Below are positions 27,135 through 37,647 of a stretch of DNA of 64,000 bases, one piece after another. Positions within the stretch are counted from its first letter, which is position 1, and each line of letters opens with the position of its first letter. The translations under genes and the position numbers were made by a program. The DNA is taken from contig NZ_BMCP01000001.1 of assembly GCF_014635245.1 (NCBI RefSeq), positions 1,463,801-1,527,800 of the forward strand, written 5' to 3'. Source of the DNA: Agaricicola taiwanensis (GTDB lineage: Bacteria > Pseudomonadota > Alphaproteobacteria > Rhizobiales > Methylopilaceae). A model generated the notes under the pieces. That model searched no databases and was not told the origin of the DNA. It saw only the letters and a list, made by a program, of their open reading frames with translations.

Positions 27135-28429
27135 TGCAGCCCGCCGCCCACGCCCTCGCCGCCATCGAGATCCTCGCCGAGATGGAGGCACGCCCGCGCC
27201 CGGCGGCCAATGCCATCAAGGACTGGGGCCTGTCGCACCGCTTCGCCGGCTCGCGCGACCGCGCCGCCATCGCCAGCATCGTCTATGACGCGCTGCGCCA
27301 GCGTGCCTCGATCGCCTGGCGCATGGGCGCCGATACGCCGCGCGCCCTCGTGCTCGGCGCGCTCGGCTTTGTCAGGGGCATGGCGCCCGATGCCATGACG
27401 GCCTCCTTCGCCGCCAGCCCCCATGCGCCCGACGCGCCGACGGAAGGCGAGGCAAAGCGCCTCCTGTCGGCAACGCTCGACGGCGCGCCGGCCTGGGTGC
27501 TGGGTGATTACCCTGAGTGGCTCGACCGCCATTTCGCCCGCGTGTTCGGAGACGACCGCGCCGCCGAGGGCGCCGCTCAATCGGAACGGGCGCCGCTGGA
27601 CCTGCGTGCAAACGCCCTCAAAGGAAACCGCGACAAGGCCCTGAGAGGACTCGAACATTTGAAGGCGGCGGAAACGCCGCTGTCGCCGCTCGGCCTGCGC
27701 GTTCCGCTGCTGTCCGACGGGCGCGGCCCGCCCGTCCAGTCGGAGCCTGCCTTCCTGAAGGGCCTCGTCGAGGTGCAGGATGAGGGCTCGCAGATCGCCG
27801 CCATGCTGGCCACCGCCGCGCCGGGCGAGCAGGTAGTCGACTATTGCGCCGGAGCCGGCGGAAAAACTCTCGCGCTCGCCGCCAGCATGGCCAACAAGGG
27901 CCAGATCTATGCCCACGACAGCGACATCCGCCGCCTCGCGCCGCTGCATGACCGGGCGACGCGCGCCGGTGTCCGTAATCTCCAGATGCGCGCCCCCAGG
28001 GGCGACGCCGATGTCATGGCCGACATGGAGGCCAAGGCCGATCTGGTGCTGGTCGACGCGCCCTGCACGGGCACGGGCACCTGGCGCCGCAACCCCGATG
28101 CCAAATGGCGCATGCGGGAAAGCGCGCTGGAACAGCGCCAGAGCGAGCAGGACGCCGTACTGGCCGGTGCCGCCCGGCTGGTGAAATCAGGCGGACGGCT
28201 CGTTTACATCACCTGTTCCGCGCTGGCAGAGGAGAACGAGGACCGGCTCGAAGCCTTCCGCGCCGCACAGCCGGAGTTCGAGCCGGTAAGCCCCGCCCAG
28301 GCCGCCATCGCGGCGGGCCTGCCCACGGTCGCCCAATTCGCCAATACCGCCGGCGACGCCATCCTCCTCAGCCCCCGCCGCAGCGGCACTGACGGTTTCT
28401 TCATCTCGGTCATGAAGCGAAAGGCCTGA
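27134..28429 (+). CDS. RsmB-like RNA (cytosine-C5-)methyltransferase (NOL1/NOP2/sun family)
   Basis: A 431-residue SAM-dependent methyltransferase. The NusB-like N-terminal region is followed by the catalytic domain with SAM site VVDYCAGAGGKTLALAA, the first Cys in LVDAPCTGTGTWRRNPD and the second in GRLVYITCSALAEENED. These two Cys act in m5C formation. E. coli RsmB modifies C967 of 16S rRNA; the target here is not proven. An upstream in-frame extension is excluded because the ATG at 27134 overlaps the MAPEG stop. The next gene starts on its stop. Confidence 0.88.
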   Translation: MQPAAHALAAIEILAEMEARPRPAANAIKDWGLSHRFAGSRDRAAIASIVYDALRQRASIAWRMGADTPRALVLGALGFVRGMAPDAMTASFAASPHAPDAPTEGEAKRLLSATLDGAPAWVLGDYPEWLDRHFARVFGDDRAAEGAAQSERAPLDLRANALKGNRDKALRGLEHLKAAETPLSPLGLRVPLLSDGRGPPVQSEPAFLKGLVEVQDEGSQIAAMLATAAPGEQVVDYCAGAGGKTLALAASMANKGQIYAHDSDIRRLAPLHDRATRAGVRNLQMRAPRGDADVMADMEAKADLVLVDAPCTGTGTWRRNPDAKWRMRESALEQRQSEQDAVLAGAARLVKSGGRLVYITCSALAEENEDRLEAFRAAQPEFEPVSPAQAAIAAGLPTVAQFANTAGDAILLSPRRSGTDGFFISVMKRKA

Positions 28430-29127
28430 TGGAATATCGGCGGCACATCACGCGTTTCGGCCCTCTCACGGCGCTCTGCGTCATGGCGACCGAGCTGGAG
28501 TATGGTGACCATCTCGCCCGCCGCATCACGCCGCTGATCACGGGCATCGGCCCGGTGGAAGCGGCTGTCGCCACCACGGCGGCGCTCGCCAGCCTGCATC
28601 AGCAGGATGCTCTGCCCGATGCCATCATCTCCCTCGGCTCGGCCGGATCGCGCAATCTGGAGCATGCCGCCGTGTATCAGATCGCCCAGGTCTCCTACCG
28701 TGATATGGACGCAAGCGCCCTCGGCGTCGAAAAGGGCAGGGTGCCCTTCCTCGACCTGCCCGCCGTGGTGCCGCTGCCGGCCCATGTGCCGGGCATTCCC
28801 GCCGCCAGCCTCTCCACCGGCGGCGCGGTGATTTCGGGCGCGGCCTACGACCTCATCGAGGCCGACATGGTGGATATGGAAACCTATGCGGTCCTGCGCG
28901 CCGCGCAGCGCTACAGCCTGCCGCTGATCGGGTTGCGCGGCGTCAGCGACGGCCGCAGCGAATTGACCGGCGCCCATGACTGGCGCGAGTACCTCCACGT
29001 CGTGGATGAGAGGCTCGCCGAGGCACTCGATCTCCTCACCATCCATGCCGAGCGCCATGGCGCATCCGCTGTTATCAACCCGCATCAAGGACCTGCCCGA
29101 ACGGATGGCTTGACCCGCCCCGCCTGA
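28429..29127 (+). CDS. MTA/SAH nucleosidase-like phosphorylase-fold protein
   Basis: A 232-residue nucleosidase of the PNP/UDP fold. Motifs seen are [18 protein letters not shown] for the sugar/phosphate region, [13 protein letters not shown], and [15 protein letters not shown] with the Glu that contacts ribose. These enzymes remove adenine from methylthioadenosine and S-adenosylhomocysteine in SAM recycling. The ATG overlaps the stop of the RNA methyltransferase, which fits a role in clearing its SAH product. The N-terminal 15 residues are not conserved, so a later start is possible. Confidence 0.85.
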   Translation: MEYRRHITRFGPLTALCVMATELEYGDHLARRITPLITGIGPVEAAVATTAALASLHQQDALPDAIISLGSAGSRNLEHAAVYQIAQVSYRDMDASALGVEKGRVPFLDLPAVVPLPAHVPGIPAASLSTGGAVISGAAYDLIEADMVDMETYAVLRAAQRYSLPLIGLRGVSDGRSELTGAHDWREYLHVVDERLAEALDLLTIHAERHGASAVINPHQGPARTDGLTRPA

Positions 29128-29168
29128 GCCCGCAGAACACGCCAACGCCCGAAAGCCCCCGAGACCCC

Positions 29169-30731
<1,563 letters not shown>

Positions 30732-30736
30732 ACGCC

Positions 30737-31081
30737 ATGCAGGCAAAAATTCATCCGGGCGCGACCTTCAAGGACAATCTCCGCCAGCTGCCGCCGATCG
30801 ATGACGTGGAGCGCATCGACCTCATGGACCAGGCGAGCGCTGTCGTCGCCAGCATCGAGAACCAGCCGGGCAAGCAGGGCTCGCTGGCGGTCTACCAATA
30901 CCTGAAGCTCGCCTTCGGCACGCTGAATGCCGAAGCCGCCGAGCACGGGCTTGCCGTCTTCGCCGAGCACACGGCGGACGCAAAGAGCCGCCCGGGCGCG
31001 CATCCCAACGTCGACCGGCTTCTGGAAATCGCCGCCGGCGGCGCGCCGCTCACCATCGGGATCGTCGCCGCCAGCCGCTGA
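30737..31081 (+). CDS. DUF2322-family protein
   Basis: A 114-residue protein that matches my memory of DUF2322: ATFKDNLRQLPPIDDVERID near the start, IENQPGKQGSLAVYQYL in the middle and AEHTADAK with HPNVDRLLEI near the end. No catalytic motif or membrane segment is visible. The ATG at 30737 is five bases after the guaA stop, so it may be translated from the same message. Its role is unknown. Confidence 0.75.
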   Translation: MQAKIHPGATFKDNLRQLPPIDDVERIDLMDQASAVVASIENQPGKQGSLAVYQYLKLAFGTLNAEAAEHGLAVFAEHTADAKSRPGAHPNVDRLLEIAAGGAPLTIGIVAASR

Positions 31082-31150
31082 TCTCGGCTAACCCGGAACT
31101 GCCTTGCGCGGAAAATGGCGTGACTGCACGATCGAGTGAAACGAGGCGGC

Positions 31151-31501
31151 TCAGGCGAGCGCTTCCTGCCAGTGCGGATAGGTGACGTAAGCGGTGACCG
31201 CCCCTTCCTCATGCGAGCGGATGGTGACGCGCTCGCCCTTGGGCATGTAGACGATCTCGCCCGGACCGGCGCTGACCGTGCCGGCCTCTGTCGAAATCGA
31301 AAGCCGGCCCTCCAGCACCACCATGACGTCGTCAACGGCCAGCGTCTCGTCGATGCTCTGGTTTGGTCCATACCGGCCGTAGCCGATGGTGATCGGGCCA
31401 CCGTGGCGCTGGTCGATCACGTTTCCCGCGAACACCTCGCCATCCTGTCCGGGTGAGCGCTCGAACGAAGCGTCGGTCATGGTGATTTTCTGAACCTTCA
31501 C
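31151..31501 (-). CDS. Small cupin-domain protein (EutQ-like)
   Basis: A 116-residue single-domain cupin. The conserved strands include VDDVMVVLEGRLSIS and AGPGEIVYMPKGERVTIRS, and the residues before them, SIDETLAVD, replace the usual His-rich first motif. The GTG at 31501 with GAGGAG upstream is preferred; an ATG at 31480 is also possible. Cupins of this kind include EutQ-type and acyclic-acid-binding proteins. Metal ligands are incomplete, so enzyme activity is uncertain. Confidence 0.75.
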   Translation of the reverse strand: MKVQKITMTDASFERSPGQDGEVFAGNVIDQRHGGPITIGYGRYGPNQSIDETLAVDDVMVVLEGRLSISTEAGTVSAGPGEIVYMPKGERVTIRSHEEGAVTAYVTYPHWQEALA

Positions 31502-31620
31502 GGGCACTCCTCGTCCTGCATGGCGCATTTGATGGGCGGAAAACGATCAACGCCCGAGGCAGGCGCCCGGTTCAACACGAGGCGGCCATGGGATGGGTTT
31601 AAGCCCCAGGTCCCCCGCAT

Positions 31621-31740
31621 GCGTCATGCCCGCCCTTGTGGCGGGTATCCACGCCTTAGCGGTGCTTGTGGTGGAGTAAGACCGGGAACGAGGCACCACC
31701 GCCTCCACTCGCGTCATGACAAGACTTGGTCTTGTCATCC
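31621..31740. repeat. Mosaic palindromic intergenic element
   Basis: Three stems lie in a row between the cupin and TrhO genes. GCCCGCC pairs with GGCGGGT (31628-31646), GTGGAG with CTCCAC (31671-31708), and ATGACAAGAC with GTCTTGTCAT (31716-31738, a perfect 10-base pair with a 3-base loop). Composite palindromes beginning GTCATGCCCGCC are, as I recall, dispersed in rhizobial genomes. Only one copy is present in this window. It fills most of the 322-base spacer 31502-31823. Confidence 0.5.
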
Positions 31741-31823
31741 ACGAGTTCCTTCCTTTGCGGAGAGGCGCGGCCAACACGGCGATCCCGAGGCGCGCGCCTT
31801 GCAACAACGCGAAGGCAAAGCGC

Positions 31824-32720
31824 TCACCCCTCCACGTCAGGAACAGCCGTCCCCGCCCCGAAAGCGGCATGCCGCTGCCGCAAATCCCGCGCCCGCTCCT
31901 CCGTCAGCCCGTCGATGCAGTAAGGGCAGGACACGCCCGCCTCATAGGCCTCCGACCGCGCCTCCGCCTCATTCAGCGGCGCGCCGCAGCCATGGCAGGC
32001 GATCCATGTGCCGGGGCTGAGGCCATGCCCCACCGCCACGCGCTTGTCGAAGACATAGCACTCGCCGTTCCAGCGCGAGTCCTGCGGCGAGACCTCTTCC
32101 AGATACTTCAGGATCCCGCCCTTGAGGTGGAAGACGCTTTCGAACCCCTTCGACAGCATGTAGCTGGAGGCCTTCTCGCAGCGGATGCCGCCGGTGCAGA
32201 ACATGGCCACCTTGCGGTGCACGGCGGGGTCCAGGCGCGTCTCCACGAAGTCCTTGAAGTCGGTGAAGCTGTCGATGCCGGGATCGACCGCCCCCTCGAA
32301 GGTGCCGACCTTCGTCTCGTAGCGGTTGCGCGTGTCGAGCACGAGCACGTCCTCCGCCGCGATGAGGTCGTTCCACTCCGCCGGCGCCACATAGGTCCCC
32401 GCCTGGCGGGACGGGTCAGCCTCCGGCGCCCGCAGCGTGATGATCTCCTCGCGGATGCGCACCTTCATCCGGTTGAACGGCCATTCCTCCGCCTGCGAAT
32501 GCTTGACCTCGCCCTGCGCGATCCCGCAGATTCCCTCGAGCGCCGAGAGCAGCGCCGCAACCCCGGAGGAGGACCCGGCCACCGTGCCATTGATGCCCTC
32601 GCGCGCAAGCAGGATCGTGCCGCGCAGGCCATGGGCGCGGCACAGGCGCAGCAACTCGGCGCGCAAGGTTTCAAGCCCGTCGAGTGGCACAAAGCGATAA
32701 AGAGCAACGACTTCAAGCAT
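31824..32720 (-). CDS. trhO: tRNA uridine(34) hydroxylase TrhO
   Basis: A 298-residue rhodanese-domain protein of the YceA/TrhO family, which forms 5-hydroxyuridine at the wobble base of tRNA using oxygen. The N-terminal domain includes LRGTILLAREGINGTVAG. The rhodanese domain (about 120-220) has DVLVLDTRNRYETKVGTF, and the Cys loop is MFCTGGIRCEKASSYML. A C-terminal Cys-rich region has IACHGCGAP and SCPYC, a possible metal site. The start is the ATG on 32718-32720; two extra codons upstream would need TTG. Confidence 0.93.
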   Translation of the reverse strand: MLEVVALYRFVPLDGLETLRAELLRLCRAHGLRGTILLAREGINGTVAGSSSGVAALLSALEGICGIAQGEVKHSQAEEWPFNRMKVRIREEIITLRAPEADPSRQAGTYVAPAEWNDLIAAEDVLVLDTRNRYETKVGTFEGAVDPGIDSFTDFKDFVETRLDPAVHRKVAMFCTGGIRCEKASSYMLSKGFESVFHLKGGILKYLEEVSPQDSRWNGECYVFDKRVAVGHGLSPGTWIACHGCGAPLNEAEARSEAYEAGVSCPYCIDGLTEERARDLRQRHAAFGAGTAVPDVEG

Positions 32721-32944
32721 GATCAATATTCAGTGTTGAGAAGCGACACCTATGCGTTCCGTCTTCAGTAGAATGGGGAGAGAAAAACTGCCAGAGCTGT
32801 TGCGTGTGAAAGCGCATATGGCATGGCAGCTTTAGCGCCCCATTCTTGACGGAGATCCTGCCACCGCGGAAGCCTGAAGCTGCCAGTCGCTAGATACGTC
32901 GACGCCACCGACCAATGCTGGTGATCGGGCAGCGCGCCAGACCA

Positions 32945-32969
32945 TGTATAGTTTATCTGTCCATATACA
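32945..32969. promoter_or_regulatory. Inverted repeat upstream of the SMEK-STAND operon
   Basis: TGTATA and TATACA are separated by 13 bases, about 105 bases before the STAND NTPase start. This could be an operator or part of a promoter. The 32721-33074 spacer (354 bases) between divergent genes holds nothing else that I can identify. Confidence 0.3.
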
Positions 32970-33074
32970 GCGGGGTCCGCGCAGCCTTTGAGCGGTACGA
33001 ATTTGTGTGACAGGCGGACAGATGTGCTACGAGGCTTGCAGAGCCTGCGATATCCACGGCACGACTGGGCAACG

Positions 33075-35735
33075 ATGAATAGAGACGACCATCTCAACAA
33101 TATCGCCAAACATTTCGGGCGGTTGACGCACGAGATACGGGCGCTCAACGCGATTGGACGCTTCGACATCAATTCCGTCGCTGAGGACTTTCTCATCCCG
33201 GTTTTGAAGGTCGCGTTCACCTGCCCGGATTTGCGGAATCAAAATGAGATTCTAATGAATTTTCCGGCAGTGGATCTTGGATGTCGCACTACCCGGATCT
33301 CCTTCCAAGTCACCACCGACGCTTCAAGCGGCAAGGTCGAGAAAACACTGAAGAAGTTTCACGAGCACGATCTGGATAAGCTGTTTAACTGCGTCTACAT
33401 CCTCGCCCTGACCGAGAAGCAGTCCGCCTACAAGGCAGGCGCGCTGGCCTGCTCGATTGCAGACCTGACGATCCCCTTTAATCCAACCGAGCACATCATC
33501 GACGTCACCGATCTCCTTTCCCAAACTCGGCGCTTGGACACGAGCGATCTCGAACGCATCGATGCCTATCTGGCGTCGGGGTGGGCCGAGCGTGACCGGA
33601 ACGTGCGCTTTCGAGAACAACTGGACAAATTCCTGAAATTTTCGACGAACAAAATCGAGTTGGAAAAGAGGTCTCGGAAATACATCCCCTCGATCTTTGT
33701 CGAGACCCACTCTACCAAGGAGGAGGTCCGCCTGTTCGCCAATCCGTTGTTTTTCTACCGCAAGATCCAGGATAATTTGCTCAGACTCGATTACAGCCAT
33801 CTCAATTCGCGGATGAGAATTGCACGAGAGCCCGAGTTTGTTCTCGACCTCGACCAGGCGCTGCTAACCGAAACGCCATCGACCTTTGCGGAACTGAAAG
33901 ACTGGCTGGACCGTGTGGGCGAAGCAGTCGCTCGCGAACTTGCGAAGGTACGCCCGTTGTCATGGCGGCGTGATGAAGGCGAGGAGCCGTACCAACCAGT
34001 CAATGGGAATACGCCCGAATGGGAGATCGTCCGCTTCCCGGCAGAGAGTGTGGCTAGTGGCCTGACCTCGCGTTTGCAGGACGCACTTGGTCTGATCGGT
34101 CTGATCCGGAAGAAAATCTTCTTGGTGACCAGCATGGCGGGACAGGGGAAAACCAACTTTGTCTGCGACTTAGTCGAGAATCAGTTCCGGTCATTTGCGA
34201 TTCCTTGCCTGTTCATTCCCGCCCGCGAATTGAACAGCTACACCCCGGGTAAGCGCCTGTTCGAGTACATTTCCAACAACCGATACTCCCCGGATGTCAC
34301 GAAGATCCACGAGTATCTGGATTTGTTCAATAATGTCGCCCTCGCAACCAACAAGCCGTTCCTGATCGTCATCGACGGCATCAACGAGGTTGCAGACTTG
34401 AACGCATTTAGCGACGAGCTGAAGGCTTTTTGCAACGCCGCCTGCCAGTATGACTGGGTCAAGGTCATTATCACGTGCCGAAGCGAATTCTTCGACGAGA
34501 AATATGCGTCGATACTCGACGAGCCGTTTGCGGCTCATATCCATCGCATCAACGATCTGCGATTGAAGATGACTGAGCGGAGTAAAAATAGGCTCCTGAC
34601 GTCGTATTTTTCATATTTTAGTATCAAGGGACAGTTTTCCAAGCTCGCGAAGAACTTCCTTAAGAGTGATCTACTGCTTCTTCGCATATTCTGCGAGCGG
34701 TATGAGGGAAGTAATGTTGGCTATGTGGCCGACATCTACAAAGGCGACTTGTTCGAGCAATATCTGCTCAAGAAGATCAAATCATTCCCGCAGCACCTGC
34801 AGGTGAAGGCGCTGCCTACCTTGTACCGCATCGTTACTGAGATGCTCGATACAGACGACTTTGCGAAGCTCTCAGTCCGTAGTTTCACCGCCGAGGAACA
34901 GAAGGTTGTTCGACGCTTCGTCGAAGACGACGTCATACTGCGTCAAGAAATTGGGGCAGAGGGCCTCTCCACCCTTGGAGACCTCGCAATATCGTTCACT
35001 TATGATGAACTCCGAGATTTCGTAATCGCCTATAAGCTGGTCCTCGGTGATGCCACTGGCGATACGAGGGCCTTGAAAGCGGCATTGGTCACGCTGCCGG
35101 GACGACCGATCTACGAAGGGGTCTACCGCTATGTGTACCTGCTTGCTCGCAAGTCGAACTATGCTGCGGCTATCGCAGCCTGCGAGAGTAGTTCGGATTT
35201 CGTCGAGCATTTCAGCCTGAACGTGCACCTTTTGCCGCCAAGCGTGCAGACCCGCGACGATGTTGAGCGGGTGAAAGCGCTATTGGCTGACAGTTCTGCG
35301 CCCGAGCGGTTGCGCCGCGCCGCCGGGTTCCTAGTGCATCGTCAAGATACTACTGAAGCGTTGAATATCTCAATTCTTCGCGATCATCTCAATGGGCTGG
35401 AAACGGCGGACCACGCAAAGTTTGTCGGCGCGATGTTCGCTCGCCGCTACGATTACGAGAGAAATGAGTGGCAGCAACGTCTCCACGGGCTCATACATGA
35501 TGTTGCAGAAGCCGAGGAGAAACTGGCGCGATACGATCCCGAGTGGCTGGCCTTCTTCCTGCACGTATCATCCCTAGCGAACTGGTCGGAGCGGGAACGC
35601 GTTTCGACAATGTTCCGCAAGGCGATGGACGCAACGAATTGCCGTGACGCCGTTGAAATGGTCCGCCCGGCGCGGACTGAGACGATGCGGGTTCTGCTGG
35701 CGGATATCGAGTCCGTGGAGGATGTTGGGCAATGA
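33075..35735 (+). CDS. SMEK-domain STAND/NACHT-like NTPase
   Basis: An 886-residue, three-part protein. Residues 1-165 match the SMEK domain found at the N-terminus of predicted defence NTPases: FDINSVAEDFLIPVL, a run of NFPAVDLG and ISFQVTTDASSGKVEKTLKKF, then YILALTE. The D...QVT pattern resembles a restriction-endonuclease-like core. The NTPase domain has Walker A MAGQGKT (354-360) and Walker B LIVIDGINEV (Asp434), the NACHT-type DGxNE. The C-terminal 300 residues are helical, probably repeats. Such STAND proteins usually sense invaders. An ATGAG overlap couples it to the next gene. Lower GC than its neighbours suggests transfer. Confidence 0.85.
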   Translation: MNRDDHLNNIAKHFGRLTHEIRALNAIGRFDINSVAEDFLIPVLKVAFTCPDLRNQNEILMNFPAVDLGCRTTRISFQVTTDASSGKVEKTLKKFHEHDLDKLFNCVYILALTEKQSAYKAGALACSIADLTIPFNPTEHIIDVTDLLSQTRRLDTSDLERIDAYLASGWAERDRNVRFREQLDKFLKFSTNKIELEKRSRKYIPSIFVETHSTKEEVRLFANPLFFYRKIQDNLLRLDYSHLNSRMRIAREPEFVLDLDQALLTETPSTFAELKDWLDRVGEAVARELAKVRPLSWRRDEGEEPYQPVNGNTPEWEIVRFPAESVASGLTSRLQDALGLIGLIRKKIFLVTSMAGQGKTNFVCDLVENQFRSFAIPCLFIPARELNSYTPGKRLFEYISNNRYSPDVTKIHEYLDLFNNVALATNKPFLIVIDGINEVADLNAFSDELKAFCNAACQYDWVKVIITCRSEFFDEKYASILDEPFAAHIHRINDLRLKMTERSKNRLLTSYFSYFSIKGQFSKLAKNFLKSDLLLLRIFCERYEGSNVGYVADIYKGDLFEQYLLKKIKSFPQHLQVKALPTLYRIVTEMLDTDDFAKLSVRSFTAEEQKVVRRFVEDDVILRQEIGAEGLSTLGDLAISFTYDELRDFVIAYKLVLGDATGDTRALKAALVTLPGRPIYEGVYRYVYLLARKSNYAAAIAACESSSDFVEHFSLNVHLLPPSVQTRDDVERVKALLADSSAPERLRRAAGFLVHRQDTTEALNISILRDHLNGLETADHAKFVGAMFARRYDYERNEWQQRLHGLIHDVAEAEEKLARYDPEWLAFFLHVSSLANWSERERVSTMFRKAMDATNCRDAVEMVRPARTETMRVLLADIESVEDVGQ

Positions 35736-36097
35736 GCGACAGGGACCTCATCCTGCCAACGAGCCGCATTCCCTCGGTGAAAGAATTCCTCGACATTCTT
35801 CACATTAAACCGGCGAGCTTCGCTGCCCAGCTCTTCACGGCGGTTTACAATCAGTTTTTTTCTTGGTCGGAGGATTTGCGCGTAGAATACGAGAGATATT
35901 ATTGCGTGGAGTATCCGACGTTCGCGAATTATCTTGAGTTGGCGCACGAAATTTACCTTGATCCAGCAGAGATTGGAAAAACACATATTCTGAAGATCAA
36001 GTCACCCGGCGGTGTGCTGGATGAAGACTATGATGAAAATGTCATGAATAGAGTTGTTGACTGCATAAAGAAGTTAGAGGGTGGCCATGAAAGTTAA
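35732..36097 (+). CDS. Unknown 121-residue protein in the SMEK-STAND operon
   Basis: I do not recognise this protein. It is acidic and helical, begins MSDRDLILPTSRIPSVKEFL and ends VVDCIKKLEGGHES, with a Tyr/Phe/Glu-rich middle. No signal peptide, membrane helix or catalytic motif is visible. Its start overlaps the NTPase stop by four bases and its last 11 bases overlap the SNSSS protein, so it belongs to the same translational unit. Base composition is the most AT-rich of the area. It could be an adaptor, chaperone or toxin-antitoxin-like partner, but nothing in the sequence decides this. Confidence 0.75.
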   Translation: MSDRDLILPTSRIPSVKEFLDILHIKPASFAAQLFTAVYNQFFSWSEDLRVEYERYYCVEYPTFANYLELAHEIYLDPAEIGKTHILKIKSPGGVLDEDYDENVMNRVVDCIKKLEGGHES

Positions 36098-36485
36098 GAT
36101 GGACTTTGTCTCGAACAGCTCGTCGACCTCTTTCGTCTATATCGCGCGGGATATGCTATCGAAGCAGGACTTTTTGGCCGCGGCCGGAGTCGGTGCGGAC
36201 AGCCCTGTTGCCTCGCTGTTCGAGGGCATGTTCCATGAGCTGATGGAGCGGATCGAGCAGGGCGAAAGCCTAACGAGTGTGGAAGACATCGATAGTCTCG
36301 ATAATCGGGAGCGACTCACAAGCGAAGTCGTCGGACGTATGAAGAAGGCCTTGGAGCAGGGTCAGACTGTCACAATCGGTAGGTTCAGCAGCGAGAATAA
36401 TCTGGCCGAGATGACCCTTTGCACTGAAATTTTTGAAATCGAATCCGAAAGGTTCTTTATCAATGCCTATGAAAATTACTGGTGA
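36087..36485 (+). CDS. Small protein with N-terminal SNSSSTSF motif, candidate radical-SAM substrate
   Basis: A 132-residue protein whose N-terminus, MKVKMDFVSNSSSTSFVYIA, matches a recurrent Ser-rich motif (FVSNSSSSSF) that I have seen at the start of many uncharacterised bacterial proteins. The rest is acidic and helical, ending in a Phe/Tyr-rich tail (FFINAYENYW). I chose the ATG at 36087 (AGAGG six bases upstream) over GTG 36081. It overlaps the preceding gene and the radical SAM gene. Such coupling to a radical SAM/SPASM enzyme suggests that it is the modified substrate or its carrier. This is inference. Confidence 0.7.
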   Translation: MKVKMDFVSNSSSTSFVYIARDMLSKQDFLAAAGVGADSPVASLFEGMFHELMERIEQGESLTSVEDIDSLDNRERLTSEVVGRMKKALEQGQTVTIGRFSSENNLAEMTLCTEIFEIESERFFINAYENYW

Positions 36486-37524
36486 AGCTGATCTTCGAGT
36501 CAATCGCTATAAAGATCTAGGATATTCGACCTTCTTCAATGCGCGTACCGGCTTTTTCGCGCGCGTTCCTGAGCCCGGCAAACGCGAGCCATTCTGGTCT
36601 CCGCATGGTCCGGAGCTGATGGATATCTCCATCACCAACTGGTGCGACAAAGGCTGCGTTTTCTGTTACAAATCCTCGACCCGCCACGGGTCGCACATGG
36701 CGCTCGCTGACTATAAGCGAGTGATCGACGAGGCTGCCGGCATGGGCACCTTTCAAGTGGCGCTCGGCGGCGGCAACCCGAACCAGCATCCCGATTTCAT
36801 AGAGATTCTTGACTATACCTGGTCAAAGGGCATCGTGCCGAATTACACGACGAACGGGCGCGGACTGACGGACGACATACTGGCGGCGACGCTGAGGAAT
36901 TGCGGCGCAGTGGCAGTGTCTGCTTACCCTCCTTATCGCGAAACGGCAGAGACGATTCGCCTTCTGACTGGCAACAGCATCAAGACCAATGTGCATTTCA
37001 TCATCGACAGCGAGAGCGTCAATACTGCGATCGACTGGCTCCGCGAACCTCCGGAATTTCTTACGGGCATCAACGCGCTGATATTCCTCAACTACAAGCC
37101 TTCCGGGCGGAAGGTCTTCGAGGAAAAGCTGCTCCGGCACAGCGATAGGCTCGATGAGTTCTTCGAATTGGCTACCTCCACCGACGTCAAATTGAAGGTC
37201 GGCTTCGATGCTTGTTGTGTGAGTGGTGTCTTTGCCCGAACCAACGCCAGCACCGCGCTCGTCGATGCATGCGATGCTGGCCGCTTTTCGCTTTATGTCG
37301 CGGAAGACATGAAAGTGTACCCTTGCTCTTTTCAAAGTGGCCTTGTGGAGGGGGACATGTTGAGCGACGATAGGTCGCTTCTCGACATCTGGCACCGATC
37401 TGAAAATGTCCGCTCGTTCAGGCGCTATTTTGCATCGGACCGTTGCGGCGGCTGTTCTCATAGGACAACCTGCATGAACGGGTGTCCCCTCTTTGATGAT
37501 CTGGTCGTTTGCGGGAACAGATAG
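36463..37524 (+). CDS. Radical SAM/SPASM-like enzyme
   Basis: A 353-residue radical SAM protein. The [4Fe-4S]/SAM motif is CDKGCVFC in DISITNWCDKGCVFCYKSS (about residue 60), and the barrel has QVALGGGNPNQHPDF (GGxP-like). The C-terminus carries further Cys residues: PCSFQSG and then CGGCSHRTTCMNGCP, resembling SPASM auxiliary clusters. Such enzymes modify peptides or proteins. It overlaps the SNSSS-motif gene by 17-23 bases, depending on whether ATG 36463 or 36469 is used. It is the last gene of the four-gene unit; 123 bases later comes the LysR remnant. Confidence 0.88.
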   Translation: MPMKITGEADLRVNRYKDLGYSTFFNARTGFFARVPEPGKREPFWSPHGPELMDISITNWCDKGCVFCYKSSTRHGSHMALADYKRVIDEAAGMGTFQVALGGGNPNQHPDFIEILDYTWSKGIVPNYTTNGRGLTDDILAATLRNCGAVAVSAYPPYRETAETIRLLTGNSIKTNVHFIIDSESVNTAIDWLREPPEFLTGINALIFLNYKPSGRKVFEEKLLRHSDRLDEFFELATSTDVKLKVGFDACCVSGVFARTNASTALVDACDAGRFSLYVAEDMKVYPCSFQSGLVEGDMLSDDRSLLDIWHRSENVRSFRRYFASDRCGGCSHRTTCMNGCPLFDDLVVCGNR

Positions 37525-37647
37525 GCCACGTCGGCGGTACGATCCAAGGCTAACGATATGGTCATCCGGTTGTCCACTTTCTACCGCTATGTTGTCACAA
37601 GCGGCCAGTCTGCAATCGGCCCATAGATTGCCCCTGTTCGATTAGAC

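Noticed and set aside
32988..33074. A TTG start adding 29 residues to the STAND NTPase
   Set aside because: The SMEK domain begins at the ATG 33075 (MNRDDHLNNI); the extension matches nothing and TTG is a poor start.
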